Assembly: GCA_028288725.1 (NCBI GenBank)
Contig: JAQGIC010000046.1
Coordinates: 1 to 62,568, forward strand
Origin: Rhodospirillales bacterium
GTDB taxonomy: Bacteria; Pseudomonadota; Alphaproteobacteria; ATCC43930; CGMCC-115725
Reading direction: 5' to 3'
DNA length: 62,568 nt
Shown here: piece after piece, positions 26,395 through 39,600 of the stretch
How positions within the stretch are numbered: position 1 is the stretch's first letter
Layout: each line of letters opens with the position of its first letter
The notes under the pieces: model-generated
The model's database searches: none
Seen by the model: only the letters and a program-made list of their open reading frames with translations
Told to the model about the DNA's origin: nothing
Position numbers and translations under genes: made by a program

Positions 26395-26901
26395 TTGAAC
26401 GAACGGGTACATTCCATCGATGGCGGCGGCCACCGCCTCGTCCTGCTTCTGGCCGGCCTGTCGGTGGCGCTCAACCTGTTGGCCGGCGGCGCCTATATCG
26501 GCTCGACCTATTTCGCCACCCAGCAGGGCCGGCCCAACATGTTCGACCGGCGCTTCGCCGATCTCGGCACCAAGCTGGGCGCCGATCCCGCCGGCGATGC
26601 CGGCCTGACGGCACTGCGCCGATCGATCAGGCTGGCCCTCGACGTCCGGCACCTGCGCAGCCAGCCGCTGATGGAAGACATCACAGCGGAATTCGCCAAG
26701 CCGGCACCGGATGAGGCCCGTATCCGGGCGCTGCAGGACCAGGCGCTCGCCGTCCGCCGCGCGTCCGGCGACGAAACGCTGGCCGCCCTCATCGCCTTCC
26801 TGGTCCAGGCGACGCCCGACCAGCGGACCAAGCTGCTCGCCCTCCTCGGCGAAATGAAAGACGAGAGTACGATGCCGCTGCGGTTCGGGTTGATGCCTTA
26901 G
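26395..26901 (+). CDS. Membrane-anchored periplasmic protein, Metal_resist-like
   Basis: A roughly 168-residue protein. A single hydrophobic segment, RLVLLLAGLSVALNLLAGGA, anchors the N-terminus, followed by a helical periplasmic domain with LRRSIRLALDVRHLRSQ, EARIRALQDQALAVRRASGD and TLAALIAFLVQATPDQRTKL. This matches the CpxP/Spy-like heavy-metal-resistance helical family (e.g. CnrR-type). The start is uncertain: TTG at 26395 (LNERVHS) is the in-frame choice closest to the hydrophobic segment. An ATG at 26278 adds an arginine/cysteine-rich stretch that overlaps the divergent promoter. No metal-transport genes lie nearby. Confidence 0.55.
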   Translation: MNERVHSIDGGGHRLVLLLAGLSVALNLLAGGAYIGSTYFATQQGRPNMFDRRFADLGTKLGADPAGDAGLTALRRSIRLALDVRHLRSQPLMEDITAEFAKPAPDEARIRALQDQALAVRRASGDETLAALIAFLVQATPDQRTKLLALLGEMKDESTMPLRFGLMP

Positions 26902-26955
26902 GACCGACATCTCTAAGGATGTGATTTAGTGAGCGGGCATCGAGCCCGAACGTCG

Positions 26956-27935
26956 TTACTCGGACGGGCTCCCGCCGATCCGCGCCACCAGCCGTTCCAG
27001 CGCCGCGCACACCGCCTCCGGCTGGGTATGGTGCAGCATATGCCCGACCCCCGGTAGCACCTGAAACCCCGCGTTCGGGACGGCGCGCGCCAGGCGGAAG
27101 GCGTGGGCGGCCGGGTCGACGATCTTGTCGGCGCCACCGGTCAGGATCTCGACCGGCACGGCGATCTGCTTGTAGCGGGTGCGCAGGCGCGCAACGTCGG
27201 CGTTGAGCGCCGCCAGATCCTCGGCATTGGCGCGGAGCTGCGAGGGCCGGAGTGCCAGTTCGATCGGGAAATCCGCGAAGCTGTCGGGCACCGGTTCGGG
27301 GGCGAACAGCTGCGCGACGATGTCGCCGGCCCAGCCGGCGGCAAGGGCAGGCACCAGGGCCTGGCTGATCAGCCCGCCGATGAGGGGTGCTGCCGGCAGG
27401 CCCGCGACCCAGAGCGTCGCCGCATGGGTCGGATGGCTCCAGCCGGCCAGCACCAGCACCCCGGCCGTATCGGCCGGAAACTCCTGGGCATAGGCCAGCA
27501 CCAGCGCCCCGCCCCAGGAATGGCCGATCAGGATCGGCCGCTCGATGCCGAGTTGCGCCAGCGCCTGATGCAGCAGCCGCGCCTGCGCCTCCGGCCCGGC
27601 CAGTTCGGCGCGCGGGCGGTCGCTATGGCCATAGCCCGGACGATCGATCGCGATCAGCCGGTGACGGGCGCCGACCAGCGGCGCGAAACGGCTGGTCAAC
27701 AGATCCTCGACCATGCCGCCGGCGCCATGGACGAACACAACCGGTTGCCCCGCGCCGGACTCGATCCAGTGCAGCCGCACGCCATCGACCTCCATGACCC
27801 GACCGCAGGGCGGGTGCGCCGCCTCGATCCGACGCGCCTCGGCCTCCTCATCGGGCCAGAAGGTGCGGGCGAATTCCGTCATCTTGCGGGCGCCCTCCCC
27901 GGCCGCGGCCTTCCAGGCGTCGAACGGATGGTCGG

Positions 27936-27939
<4 letters not shown>
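26956..27939 (-). CDS. Alpha/beta hydrolase
   Basis: A 327-residue alpha/beta-fold hydrolase without signal peptide. VVFVHGAGGMVEDL carries the oxyanion region, LIGHSWGGALVLAYA the nucleophile serine, GGADKIVDP the acid and VGHMLHHTQPE the catalytic histidine. The GTG start at 27939 overlaps the stop of hutF (GTGA), so it is translationally coupled to a histidine-degradation gene. Whether it takes part in that pathway is unknown; alpha/beta hydrolases are not normal members of it. The substrate is not predictable. Confidence 0.85.
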
Positions 27940-29297
<1,358 letters not shown>

Positions 29298-29350
29298 CGA
29301 GCCGATTTCTCCGATATGATGGACGCGTGCAGCCTATTCCGGAGACGAGG

Positions 29351-30583
29351 GTGACGGCAATCTGGGACAGTTTATGGGTCGATATCGATCTGGCGACGAT
29401 GCAAACACACGCACCGTACGGAGCGATCCACGATGGCGCCCTCGGCATCAAGGATGGCCGCATCGCCTGGGTCGGGCCACGGGCCCAGCTGCCCGGTGCG
29501 CCGGACCGCCTGGCCGATGCGGTGATCGAGGGCGGCGGGCGCTGGATGACGCCCGGCCTGATCGATTGCCATACCCATATCCTGTTCGGCGGCGAGCGGT
29601 CACGCGAGTTCGAACTGCGGCTGGAGGGCGCCAGCTATGAAGAGATCGCGCGCGCCGGCGGCGGCATCGTCTCGACCGTCGCCGCGACCAGGGCCGCGAG
29701 CGAGGCGGAACTGGTCGCCGGCGCCACGCGCCGGCTGAAGCCATTCCTGGCCGAGGGCGTCACCACGATCGAGGTGAAATCGGGCTATGGGCTCGATCTG
29801 GAGAGCGAGCTCAAGATGCTGCGCGCCGCGCGGCGGCTGGGCGAGATGCTGCCCGTCTCGGTTCGGACCAGCTTCCTGGGCGCCCACGCGGTCCCGCAGG
29901 AATTCCAGGGACGCCAGCCCGAGTATGTCGCGCTGATCTGTCGGGAAATGCTGCCGGCGGTCGCCCGATCCGGGCTCGCCGACGCGGTCGACGGCTTCTG
30001 CGAGGGCATCGCCTTCACGCTGGACGAGACCGCGCGGATCTTCGAGACGGCGACGGCGCTGGGCCTGCGCGTCAAGCTGCATGCCGAACAATTGTCCGAT
30101 CTGGGCGGGGCGGCACTGGCGGCCCGGTTCGGCGCCTTGTCGGCCGACCATCTGGAATGCCTGGGCGAGGACGGCGTCGCCGCCATGGCGGCGGCCGGCA
30201 CGGTCGCGGTGCTGCTGCCGGGCGCCAACTACTTCCTGGCCGAAACCCGCCGCCCGCCGGTCGCGGCGCTGCGCCGGGCCGGCGTCCCGATCGCGCTCGC
30301 CTCCAATTGCAATCCGGGCTCGGCCCCGGTTTTGTCGCTGCTGCTGATGCTGTCGATGGGCTGCACGCTATTCCGGTTGACGCCGGAGGAAGCGCTCGCC
30401 GGCGTCACCCGGCAGGCGGCGCGGGCACTGGGTCTCGCCGATCGGGGCCTGCTGGCGCCCGGCCTGCGCGCCGACTTGGCGGTATGGGATATCGAGGGGC
30501 CGGCGGCGCTCGCCTATTGGATCGGCGGCAACCCCTGCGCCGCGGTCGTGCGGAACGGCACGGTCGTGAAATCGTTTTCATAA
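29351..30583 (+). CDS. hutI: Imidazolonepropionase HutI
   Basis: A 410-residue amidohydrolase that hydrolyses imidazolonepropionate to N-formimidoylglutamate, the substrate of HutF. Metal and substrate motifs are [40 protein letters not shown] and ALSADHLE. The beta-8 motif reads [10 protein letters not shown], where characterised HutI enzymes usually have TDxNPG; residue 319 is therefore Asn instead of the expected Asp. GTG at 29351 is favoured by GGAG six bases upstream; GTG at 29327 would add eight residues. It is transcribed divergently from hutF. Confidence 0.9.
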   Translation: MTAIWDSLWVDIDLATMQTHAPYGAIHDGALGIKDGRIAWVGPRAQLPGAPDRLADAVIEGGGRWMTPGLIDCHTHILFGGERSREFELRLEGASYEEIARAGGGIVSTVAATRAASEAELVAGATRRLKPFLAEGVTTIEVKSGYGLDLESELKMLRAARRLGEMLPVSVRTSFLGAHAVPQEFQGRQPEYVALICREMLPAVARSGLADAVDGFCEGIAFTLDETARIFETATALGLRVKLHAEQLSDLGGAALAARFGALSADHLECLGEDGVAAMAAAGTVAVLLPGANYFLAETRRPPVAALRRAGVPIALASNCNPGSAPVLSLLLMLSMGCTLFRLTPEEALAGVTRQAARALGLADRGLLAPGLRADLAVWDIEGPAALAYWIGGNPCAAVVRNGTVVKSFS

Positions 30584-30668
30584 GGCCGGCGGCGCGCAGA
30601 GGTGGCATAAAACGTCGGTTATGCTCGAATTTTCCTCAGGTCCTTGCAAACTGTGACAGTTGCATGAA

Positions 30669-32300
30669 ATGCCGCCAGCCGCGATGATCGACGCACCCGC
30701 AGATCAATTGGTCGAGACCGAGGCGCCGCGCGGGATTCCCGTGCCGGCGACCCTGCCCCCGCCGGCCTTGCGCCTGCTGCTCGATCTCGACCCGGCCCAG
30801 GCAGCGGGTCTCGCGAAAAACGAACTGATCCTGGCTCATGCGGCAAGGCGGCCGGTCGTGCGCCGTCTGCGCCAGGTGTTCTGGGACACGCCGGGCCTGA
30901 CCATCGGCCGTCAGGGCATCGGCTTTGCGATCGAGACAATCGGCCGGCGCAAGCAACAGCTGCTGCGCCCGATCGGCGCCGCACCGACCGGCGGCCGGAT
31001 CCTCACGCCCATCGCCGCCGCGCTCGACGGCGATCGGCTCGATCCGGCTCGGCTGGCCTTTCTGCCCGGCGTCGACGTCGGCCAGGTCGCGCGCCTGCTG
31101 CCGGGCGATCTGGTCCCGGTCTTTGCGCTCGATCTGCACCGCACGGTCTGGCAGCTGCAATGGGGCGAGACGCATCTCAGCCTGACGCTCGAGCAGACCG
31201 CGACCGAGGCGACGGCCGGCACGCTCGCCCTGGGTCAGATCGAACTGATGCTTCAGTCCGGCCCGATCCAGGGCCTGTACGAGATCGCGGCCAAGCTCCA
31301 TCGATCGCTACCGTTCGAGCTTGCGACCCATGATCCGGTGCAACTGGCCTACCAACTGATCGCCGGCGAGGATTGGTGGCAGGTCGAACCCGGCGCCGCC
31401 CCGCCGCTCGACGCCCAGATGAGCGTCGAGCAGGGCATCCTGGCGATCGGCCGTGCCGCGGTCGCGGGTTTGCGCGTCGAGGTCGGCCGATTGGACCAAG
31501 CCATGTCGGCGGACCAGATCCATCGCGCCCGCGTGGCCATGCGGCGTCTGCGCTCGGTCCTGTCGGTATTCGGCAAGGCGCTGCCCGATCAGCCGCGGCG
31601 CGCGCTGTCGAAGGACCTGTCGGCCCTCGCCTCGGCCCTGGGCCAGGCGCGCGAGTGGGACGTGTTCGTCAGCGAGACGCTGGCGCCGTTGGCGGCGGCG
31701 ATGGGCGAGGAGCGCGGCCTGAAAGGCCTGGGCTTCACCGCCGCCGTGTTGCGCGAGCGGGCCGCGGCCGACGCGCTCGCCGCGGTCGGCGCCAGCGATT
31801 TCATGGGCCTGTCCCTGCGGCTCGCGGCCTGGTTCGACGCCGGACTGTGGCCCGAGTCGCCCGGCATCGAGGCCGCAAGCCTGCTCGCCGAACCGCTCGG
31901 TCGCTATGCGCTGGTCCTGTTGAAGAAGAGCCACAAGCGTTTCCTCGCCGCCGGCAATCACCTGTCCGGTGCCAACGCCGGCGAGTTGCACACGCTACGG
32001 ATCGATGCGAAGCGCCTGCGCTATATCACCGAATTCTGCCGTCCGCTGTTTCCGGGCAAGGCCACCCGCCGTTATGTCGGGGCGTTGCGCGACATTCAGG
32101 ACATCCTGGGCACGCTCAACGATGCCGTCGTCGCCCGCGGTCTGGCCGCGAAGCTGGCGGCCCACGACGACAAGCACGGCGCCCGTACCGCCGGTTTGGT
32201 CGCCGGCTGGAGTGCTGCCGAAACCGAGACCGCCCGCCGCCGCTTCGCCGAGGTCTGGGGCACGTTCGTCAAGGTGCCGCGGTTCTGGAAGGACCGCTGA
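30669..32300 (+). CDS. CYTH-like and CHAD domain polyphosphate-associated protein
   Basis: About 543 residues. The C-terminal half is a CHAD domain of helices with IHRARVAMRRLRSVLSVFG, VLLKKSHKRFLAAG, LHTLRIDAKRLRYITEFC and a closing RRRFAEVWGTF. CHAD domains bind polyphosphate through conserved basic residues, and these are kept. The N-terminal half looks like a CYTH (triphosphate tunnel) fold, with VFWDTPGLTIGRQGIGFAIE and FALDLHRTVWQ, but lacks a clear ExExK start and the usual charged pairs, so it may not be catalytic. The start is ATG at 30669; a TTG nine bases earlier is possible. It is transcribed singly. Confidence 0.82.
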   Translation: MPPAAMIDAPADQLVETEAPRGIPVPATLPPPALRLLLDLDPAQAAGLAKNELILAHAARRPVVRRLRQVFWDTPGLTIGRQGIGFAIETIGRRKQQLLRPIGAAPTGGRILTPIAAALDGDRLDPARLAFLPGVDVGQVARLLPGDLVPVFALDLHRTVWQLQWGETHLSLTLEQTATEATAGTLALGQIELMLQSGPIQGLYEIAAKLHRSLPFELATHDPVQLAYQLIAGEDWWQVEPGAAPPLDAQMSVEQGILAIGRAAVAGLRVEVGRLDQAMSADQIHRARVAMRRLRSVLSVFGKALPDQPRRALSKDLSALASALGQAREWDVFVSETLAPLAAAMGEERGLKGLGFTAAVLRERAAADALAAVGASDFMGLSLRLAAWFDAGLWPESPGIEAASLLAEPLGRYALVLLKKSHKRFLAAGNHLSGANAGELHTLRIDAKRLRYITEFCRPLFPGKATRRYVGALRDIQDILGTLNDAVVARGLAAKLAAHDDKHGARTAGLVAGWSAAETETARRRFAEVWGTFVKVPRFWKDR

Positions 32301-32363
32301 AGCGCAAATAAATCATCCGGCATTTTCCGTTGGCCGCAAGATGGTCTAGGCTAGCTTCCGTGA

Positions 32364-33050
32364 ATGAACGTGGCATCGGCGACCGACATGCTCATTGAGA
32401 TCGTCTCCGATATCATCTGTCCCTGGTGCTACATCGGCCAACGCCGGTTGGAGCGGGCGCTCAGGCTTGTCGGCGCGCCGACGCCGCGGCTGCTGTGGCG
32501 CGCCTTCCAGCTCAATCCCGACATGCCGCCCGACGGCGTGCCGCGCCAGGCCTATCTGGCCGCCAAGTTCGGGGGCACCTTCCATGCCGGCCGGATCTAC
32601 CAGGCGATCGGCGAGGCCGGCGAGGCCGAGGGTATCCGGTTCGCGTTCGACCGGATCGAGCGCACGCCGAACAGCCTGAACGCCCATCGCCTGAAACGCC
32701 TCGCCCGCCGGCACCGCCTCGAGCCGGACATGACCGAACGGCTGTTCGAGGCCTATTTCGAGCAAGGGCGCGACATCGGCGCTGCCGGTGTGCTGGCCGA
32801 TATTGCCGTGGAGGCCGGCCTCGAGCGCGCGGAGGCCGTCCGCTATCTGTCATCCGACGAGGACCGCACCACCGTGCTCGCCGAGGATATCGGGGCCCGG
32901 CGCCAAGGCATCAACGGCGTGCCCTGCGTCATAATCGACGGCAAATACGCGCTGTCGGGGGCCCAGGAACCGGAGTTCTTTCTGCCGCTGTTCGATCTGG
33001 CGCGCCAGGACGACGGCGTCCAAGGCGACACCCACGCCATGACGACTTGA
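32364..33050 (+). CDS. DsbA family oxidoreductase (FrnE-like)
   Basis: A 228-residue thioredoxin-fold protein of the FrnE/DsbA subgroup. The redox site is CPWC in DIICPWCYIGQRRLERAL, followed by LLWRAFQLNPDMP and the family ending RRQGINGVPCVIIDGKYALS. There is no signal peptide, so it acts in the cytoplasm, as typical of the FrnE group, rather than in disulfide formation of exported proteins. The stop overlaps the start of the hybrid kinase by one base (TGATG), so the two are co-expressed. A link between redox state and the kinase is possible but not shown. Confidence 0.87.
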   Translation: MNVASATDMLIEIVSDIICPWCYIGQRRLERALRLVGAPTPRLLWRAFQLNPDMPPDGVPRQAYLAAKFGGTFHAGRIYQAIGEAGEAEGIRFAFDRIERTPNSLNAHRLKRLARRHRLEPDMTERLFEAYFEQGRDIGAAGVLADIAVEAGLERAEAVRYLSSDEDRTTVLAEDIGARRQGINGVPCVIIDGKYALSGAQEPEFFLPLFDLARQDDGVQGDTHAMTT

Positions 33051-35152
33051 TGCGGCACGTCCGCTGGCTGCACAGACCGGCATACGCCTGGGTGCTGGCA
33101 CTGCTTCTGCTCGCCGGCGTCTGGATCGCCTATCTTGTCCAGGTCGAGGCGATCCGTGACCGCTCGCTCCGCGATGCCGCCGCCAAGGCCGAGGCGGTCA
33201 GTGCCGCCTATGCCCGCTTCGTCGCGGGCAATCTCAGCCTGATCGACAATGTCCTGCGCTTCATCGCCGTCTACGACCGCGAGAACGGGCTGGAAAAGAC
33301 GGCAACGCTGGTCAGCCAGCAGCGCCTGTTTGAGGCGTTCCACGGCAATATCGTGGTCCTGGATCCCACCGGAAACGGCGTCCTGATCAACAAGAACGAG
33401 ACGCGCCCGATGGCGCTCGCCGATCGGCCCTATTTTCAGCAGACCGTGGCCCAGCAAAACGGCGACAGGCTCGTCATCGGCCTTCCGGTCGCCGCGCGCA
33501 GCAGTGGCGTCCTGGTTCTGCCGTTCGCCCGCCCGGTCCGCGACCTCGACGGCAAGCTGCTCGGTGCGGTCGCCGCCTCGATCGAAGTGGCGTTGCTGCA
33601 GCAGCCTTACGACCAGGCGGCGCTGGGTCCCGGCGGCGCGGTGGCCATGACCGGCACGAATGATCATATCATCCGAGCGCGCATTCCGCAGGGGTCCAAC
33701 TTCATCGAGCAGGGGACGAGCGCTTCGCAGCTCTGGACGGAATGGGCCAAGACACCGGACGCCGGCAGCTATTGGCAGATCAGCACGGTGGATGGCACGC
33801 AGCGGCTTTATGCCTACCGGACCTTGGCGGACTTCGCGATCGTGATCACGGCCGGCGTGGCACTCGACGACATCATCGCCGAGAGCGCGCAGATCCGCGG
33901 CAACCTGCGCTATGCCGCCGGTGGCGCCAGCGTCGTCATCCTGCTGCTGCTGTTTGGCTGGCTGCAGGAATTGGCGGGCCGCCGCGCGCTCAGCGCCGAG
34001 ACCAAACGGGCCGATGCCGCCAGCCGGGCGAAGTCGGATTTCCTCGCCAGCATGAGTCACGAGCTGCGCACGCCGCTCAACGGGCTGTTGGGCTTCGCCC
34101 GGCTGCTGCGCACCGCACCTCTGGAAGAGCCGCACAAGCGCTATGTCGAATTGCTGAACGATTCCGGCAAGCATCTCTATGCGCTGATCAACGACATCCT
34201 GGATTTCTCCAAGATCGAAGCCGGCAAGATGGCGTTCGAGGATACCGCGATCGAGTTGCGCAGCCTGGTCGACGGCGCCGTCGCCATCGCGGCCCCGGCG
34301 GCGGCGGACAAGCGCCTGACGCTCGATTGTCGATTCGACGACCGGCTCGCCACCTTCGTGCGCGGCGATCCGAACCGGGTGCGCCAGGTGCTGCTGAACC
34401 TGATCACGAACGCGATCAAATTTACCGCAGCCGGTGGTATCGAGCTCCGGGTGACGCCCGCGGAGGGTGGGCGCGTCCGGTTCGAGATTCAGGATACCGG
34501 CATCGGCATCGCACCCGACGATCAGGCCAAGCTGTTCCGCCGGTTCGAGCAGCTCGACCCCGGCACCAGCCGCAGCCATGGCGGCACCGGCCTGGGACTG
34601 GCGATCTCGGCAAGCCTCGTCCACCTGATGGCGGGCGAGATCGGCGTTGCGAGCCGGGTCGGGGCGGGTGCCACTTTCTGGTTCGAACTGCCGCTGCCCG
34701 CGATCCCCCTTGCCGAACTCGATCTCGGCGTTCCGGCCGAGCGCGGCCAGACGGGCGAGCGGTCGCGCAGCCTGTCCATCCTGGTCGCCGAGGATGTGCC
34801 GATGAACCAGATGCTGATCCAGTCGCTGCTGGACAGCCTCGGCCATCGCTGCGAACTGGTCGGCGACGGCCAGCAGGCGGTCAAGGCGGCGGCCGCGGCG
34901 CGCTATGACATCATACTGATGGACCTGCAGATGCCGGTCATGAACGGGCTCGATGCCGCCCGCGCGATCCGCGCCTTCACCGCGCCCGCCAGCCTGGTGC
35001 CGATCATCGCGCTGACCGCCAATGCCTTCGCCGAGGATATCACCGCCTGCAAGGAGGCCGGCATGAACGACTTCGTGCCGAAGCCATTGGATTTCGATCG
35101 GCTGGCCCTCGCCATCGACCGCTGGGCGGAGATGGCGCCGGCGGAGTTTTGA
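33050..35152 (+). CDS. Hybrid sensor histidine kinase/response regulator
   Basis: A 700-residue membrane sensor. Two membrane segments (about residues 13-31 and 286-304) enclose a periplasmic Cache-type domain with DPTGNGVLINKNETRP and GLPVAARSSGVLVLPFARP. Then comes the HisKA domain with the phosphorylated His337 in SMSHELRTPLNG, the ATPase domain with NLITNAIKFT, DTGIGIAPDD and GGTGLGLAIS, and a C-terminal receiver with Asp625 in IILMDLQMPVMNG. It receives and passes on a phosphate, perhaps to a phosphotransfer protein elsewhere. The frame is open further upstream, but ATG at 33050 gives the first membrane segment directly. Confidence 0.9.
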   Translation: MRHVRWLHRPAYAWVLALLLLAGVWIAYLVQVEAIRDRSLRDAAAKAEAVSAAYARFVAGNLSLIDNVLRFIAVYDRENGLEKTATLVSQQRLFEAFHGNIVVLDPTGNGVLINKNETRPMALADRPYFQQTVAQQNGDRLVIGLPVAARSSGVLVLPFARPVRDLDGKLLGAVAASIEVALLQQPYDQAALGPGGAVAMTGTNDHIIRARIPQGSNFIEQGTSASQLWTEWAKTPDAGSYWQISTVDGTQRLYAYRTLADFAIVITAGVALDDIIAESAQIRGNLRYAAGGASVVILLLLFGWLQELAGRRALSAETKRADAASRAKSDFLASMSHELRTPLNGLLGFARLLRTAPLEEPHKRYVELLNDSGKHLYALINDILDFSKIEAGKMAFEDTAIELRSLVDGAVAIAAPAAADKRLTLDCRFDDRLATFVRGDPNRVRQVLLNLITNAIKFTAAGGIELRVTPAEGGRVRFEIQDTGIGIAPDDQAKLFRRFEQLDPGTSRSHGGTGLGLAISASLVHLMAGEIGVASRVGAGATFWFELPLPAIPLAELDLGVPAERGQTGERSRSLSILVAEDVPMNQMLIQSLLDSLGHRCELVGDGQQAVKAAAAARYDIILMDLQMPVMNGLDAARAIRAFTAPASLVPIIALTANAFAEDITACKEAGMNDFVPKPLDFDRLALAIDRWAEMAPAEF

Positions 35153-35169
35153 GATAGAGCAATATCAAT

Positions 35170-35305
35170 CCTCTACCGCCGTTTGCGGGCGAGGGCGTTA
35201 CAGACGAGCTTGGTGTCGATCTCCTACAACACCGGGACGCGGCGCGCGCCTCACCCTTCCCGCCGTTGGCGGGCCCCTTCCCTCTTCCGCAAATGGCGGT
35301 AGAGG
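35170..35305. repeat. Inverted repeat bracketing a small intergenic element
   Basis: CCTCTACCGCCGTTTGCGG (35170-35188) and CCGCAAATGGCGGTAGAGG (35287-35305) are inverted copies with one mismatch, 98 bases apart. The space between holds further stems such as CCCGCC/GGCGGG near 35258-35274. It may be a miniature mobile or dispersed repeat between the kinase and mfd, or a terminator array. Confidence 0.6.
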
Positions 35306-35312
35306 GAGCGCT

Positions 35313-38873
<3,561 letters not shown>

Positions 38874-38891
38874 GGGCGCGGTGACCTCGTA

Positions 38892-39164
38892 TCAGGCGGA
38901 GCGGGCGGTGTAGCGGAACGCGCGCAGCGACCGCATGACGGGCGTATCGAACTCGGCCGGCGGCTCGGCCTGGCCGGTCATCCAATCCCACAGGTCGGCG
39001 TCGTTCTGTTCCAGCAGTTCCTCATAACAGGCAAGATCGGCCGGCGAGAAGCTGCTGAGGCTCGCCTCGGCGAAGGAGCCCAGCAGCAGATCCGCTTCCT
39101 TGGTGCCGCGATGCCAGCTGCGGAACAGCAGCCGCTTGCGGCGCTCGTCATCGGTCAGGGACAT
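38892..39164 (-). CDS. sdhE: Succinate dehydrogenase assembly factor SdhE
   Basis: A 90-residue protein that inserts FAD into succinate dehydrogenase. KRLLFRSWHRGTKEADLLLG is the family signature with the conserved RG pair, followed by the FSPADLACYEELLEQNDADL helix. ATG at 39164 is chosen since GGAGAG lies six bases upstream; a longer frame to 39254 has no such site. It precedes mfd in the same operon and is divergent from the antitoxin remnant and recG. Confidence 0.92.
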   Translation of the reverse strand: MSLTDDERRKRLLFRSWHRGTKEADLLLGSFAEASLSSFSPADLACYEELLEQNDADLWDWMTGQAEPPAEFDTPVMRSLRAFRYTARSA

Positions 39165-39353
39165 GATTCTCTCCGCGTCACGGGAATTGGCTGCGCCAGA
39201 TAGCAAGGACCGACGGCACGCGTGTCCGCAGCGACTGCGTATCAGATAGTCCATCCGAAAGAGCCGGGAAACCGAGATATGGTTTCAGGTCATGGAAATT
39301 GCCATGCCTGGTAAGCGCATTTGACTCCCAACGGCCCCGCCATGCCCTATCAT

Positions 39354-39370
39354 GTACGAAAATTTCGTAC
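39354..39370. promoter_or_regulatory. Palindrome GTACGAAA-A-TTTCGTAC before the antitoxin remnant
   Basis: A perfect eight-base inverted repeat with a single central base. It lies eleven bases before the ATG of the broken antitoxin-like gene, the normal place for the operator of a self-regulating toxin-antitoxin unit. Confidence 0.5.
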
Positions 39371-39381
39371 GAAGGCCGATC

Positions 39382-39536
39382 ATGCCGGACAATCAGTCGG
39401 ATACGCAGGAAGACCTCCCGGAGCCCCGTCGACCAGTTGGCCTGATTCGCGCCAAATCTGGATCGCCGAAGATTTCGACGAGACGCCGGACGACCTGATC
39501 GCCCTGATGGAACGCGGCGAAACGCCATCGCAATAA
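39382..39536 (+). pseudogene. Frameshifted Phd/YefM-like antitoxin remnant
   Basis: From ATG at 39382 the frame reads LPEPRRPVGLIRAK, like the middle of a prevent-host-death antitoxin, then runs into a stop after KISTRRRTT. One frame over, the reading continues as IWIAEDFDETPDDLIALMER, the typical toxin-binding tail of these antitoxins, ending at TAA 39534-39536. Adding one A in GCCAAATCTGG (39451-39461) would join the two. The joined protein would have about 51 residues. No toxin gene follows; recG starts 64 bases later. It is probably a decayed antitoxin, unless the break is a sequencing error in the A-run. Confidence 0.55.
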
Positions 39537-39600
39537 CGCGTCTCGCGGCGTTCCGTTCTGAACTCGCCCCATGTCTTGACCCGATCGGTAAAACGCTCCC

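Noticed and set aside
39354-39370. LexA box reading of the palindrome before the antitoxin remnant
   Set aside because: Alphaproteobacterial LexA sites are direct repeats of the GTTC-N7-GTTC type; this is an inverted repeat with a one-base centre.
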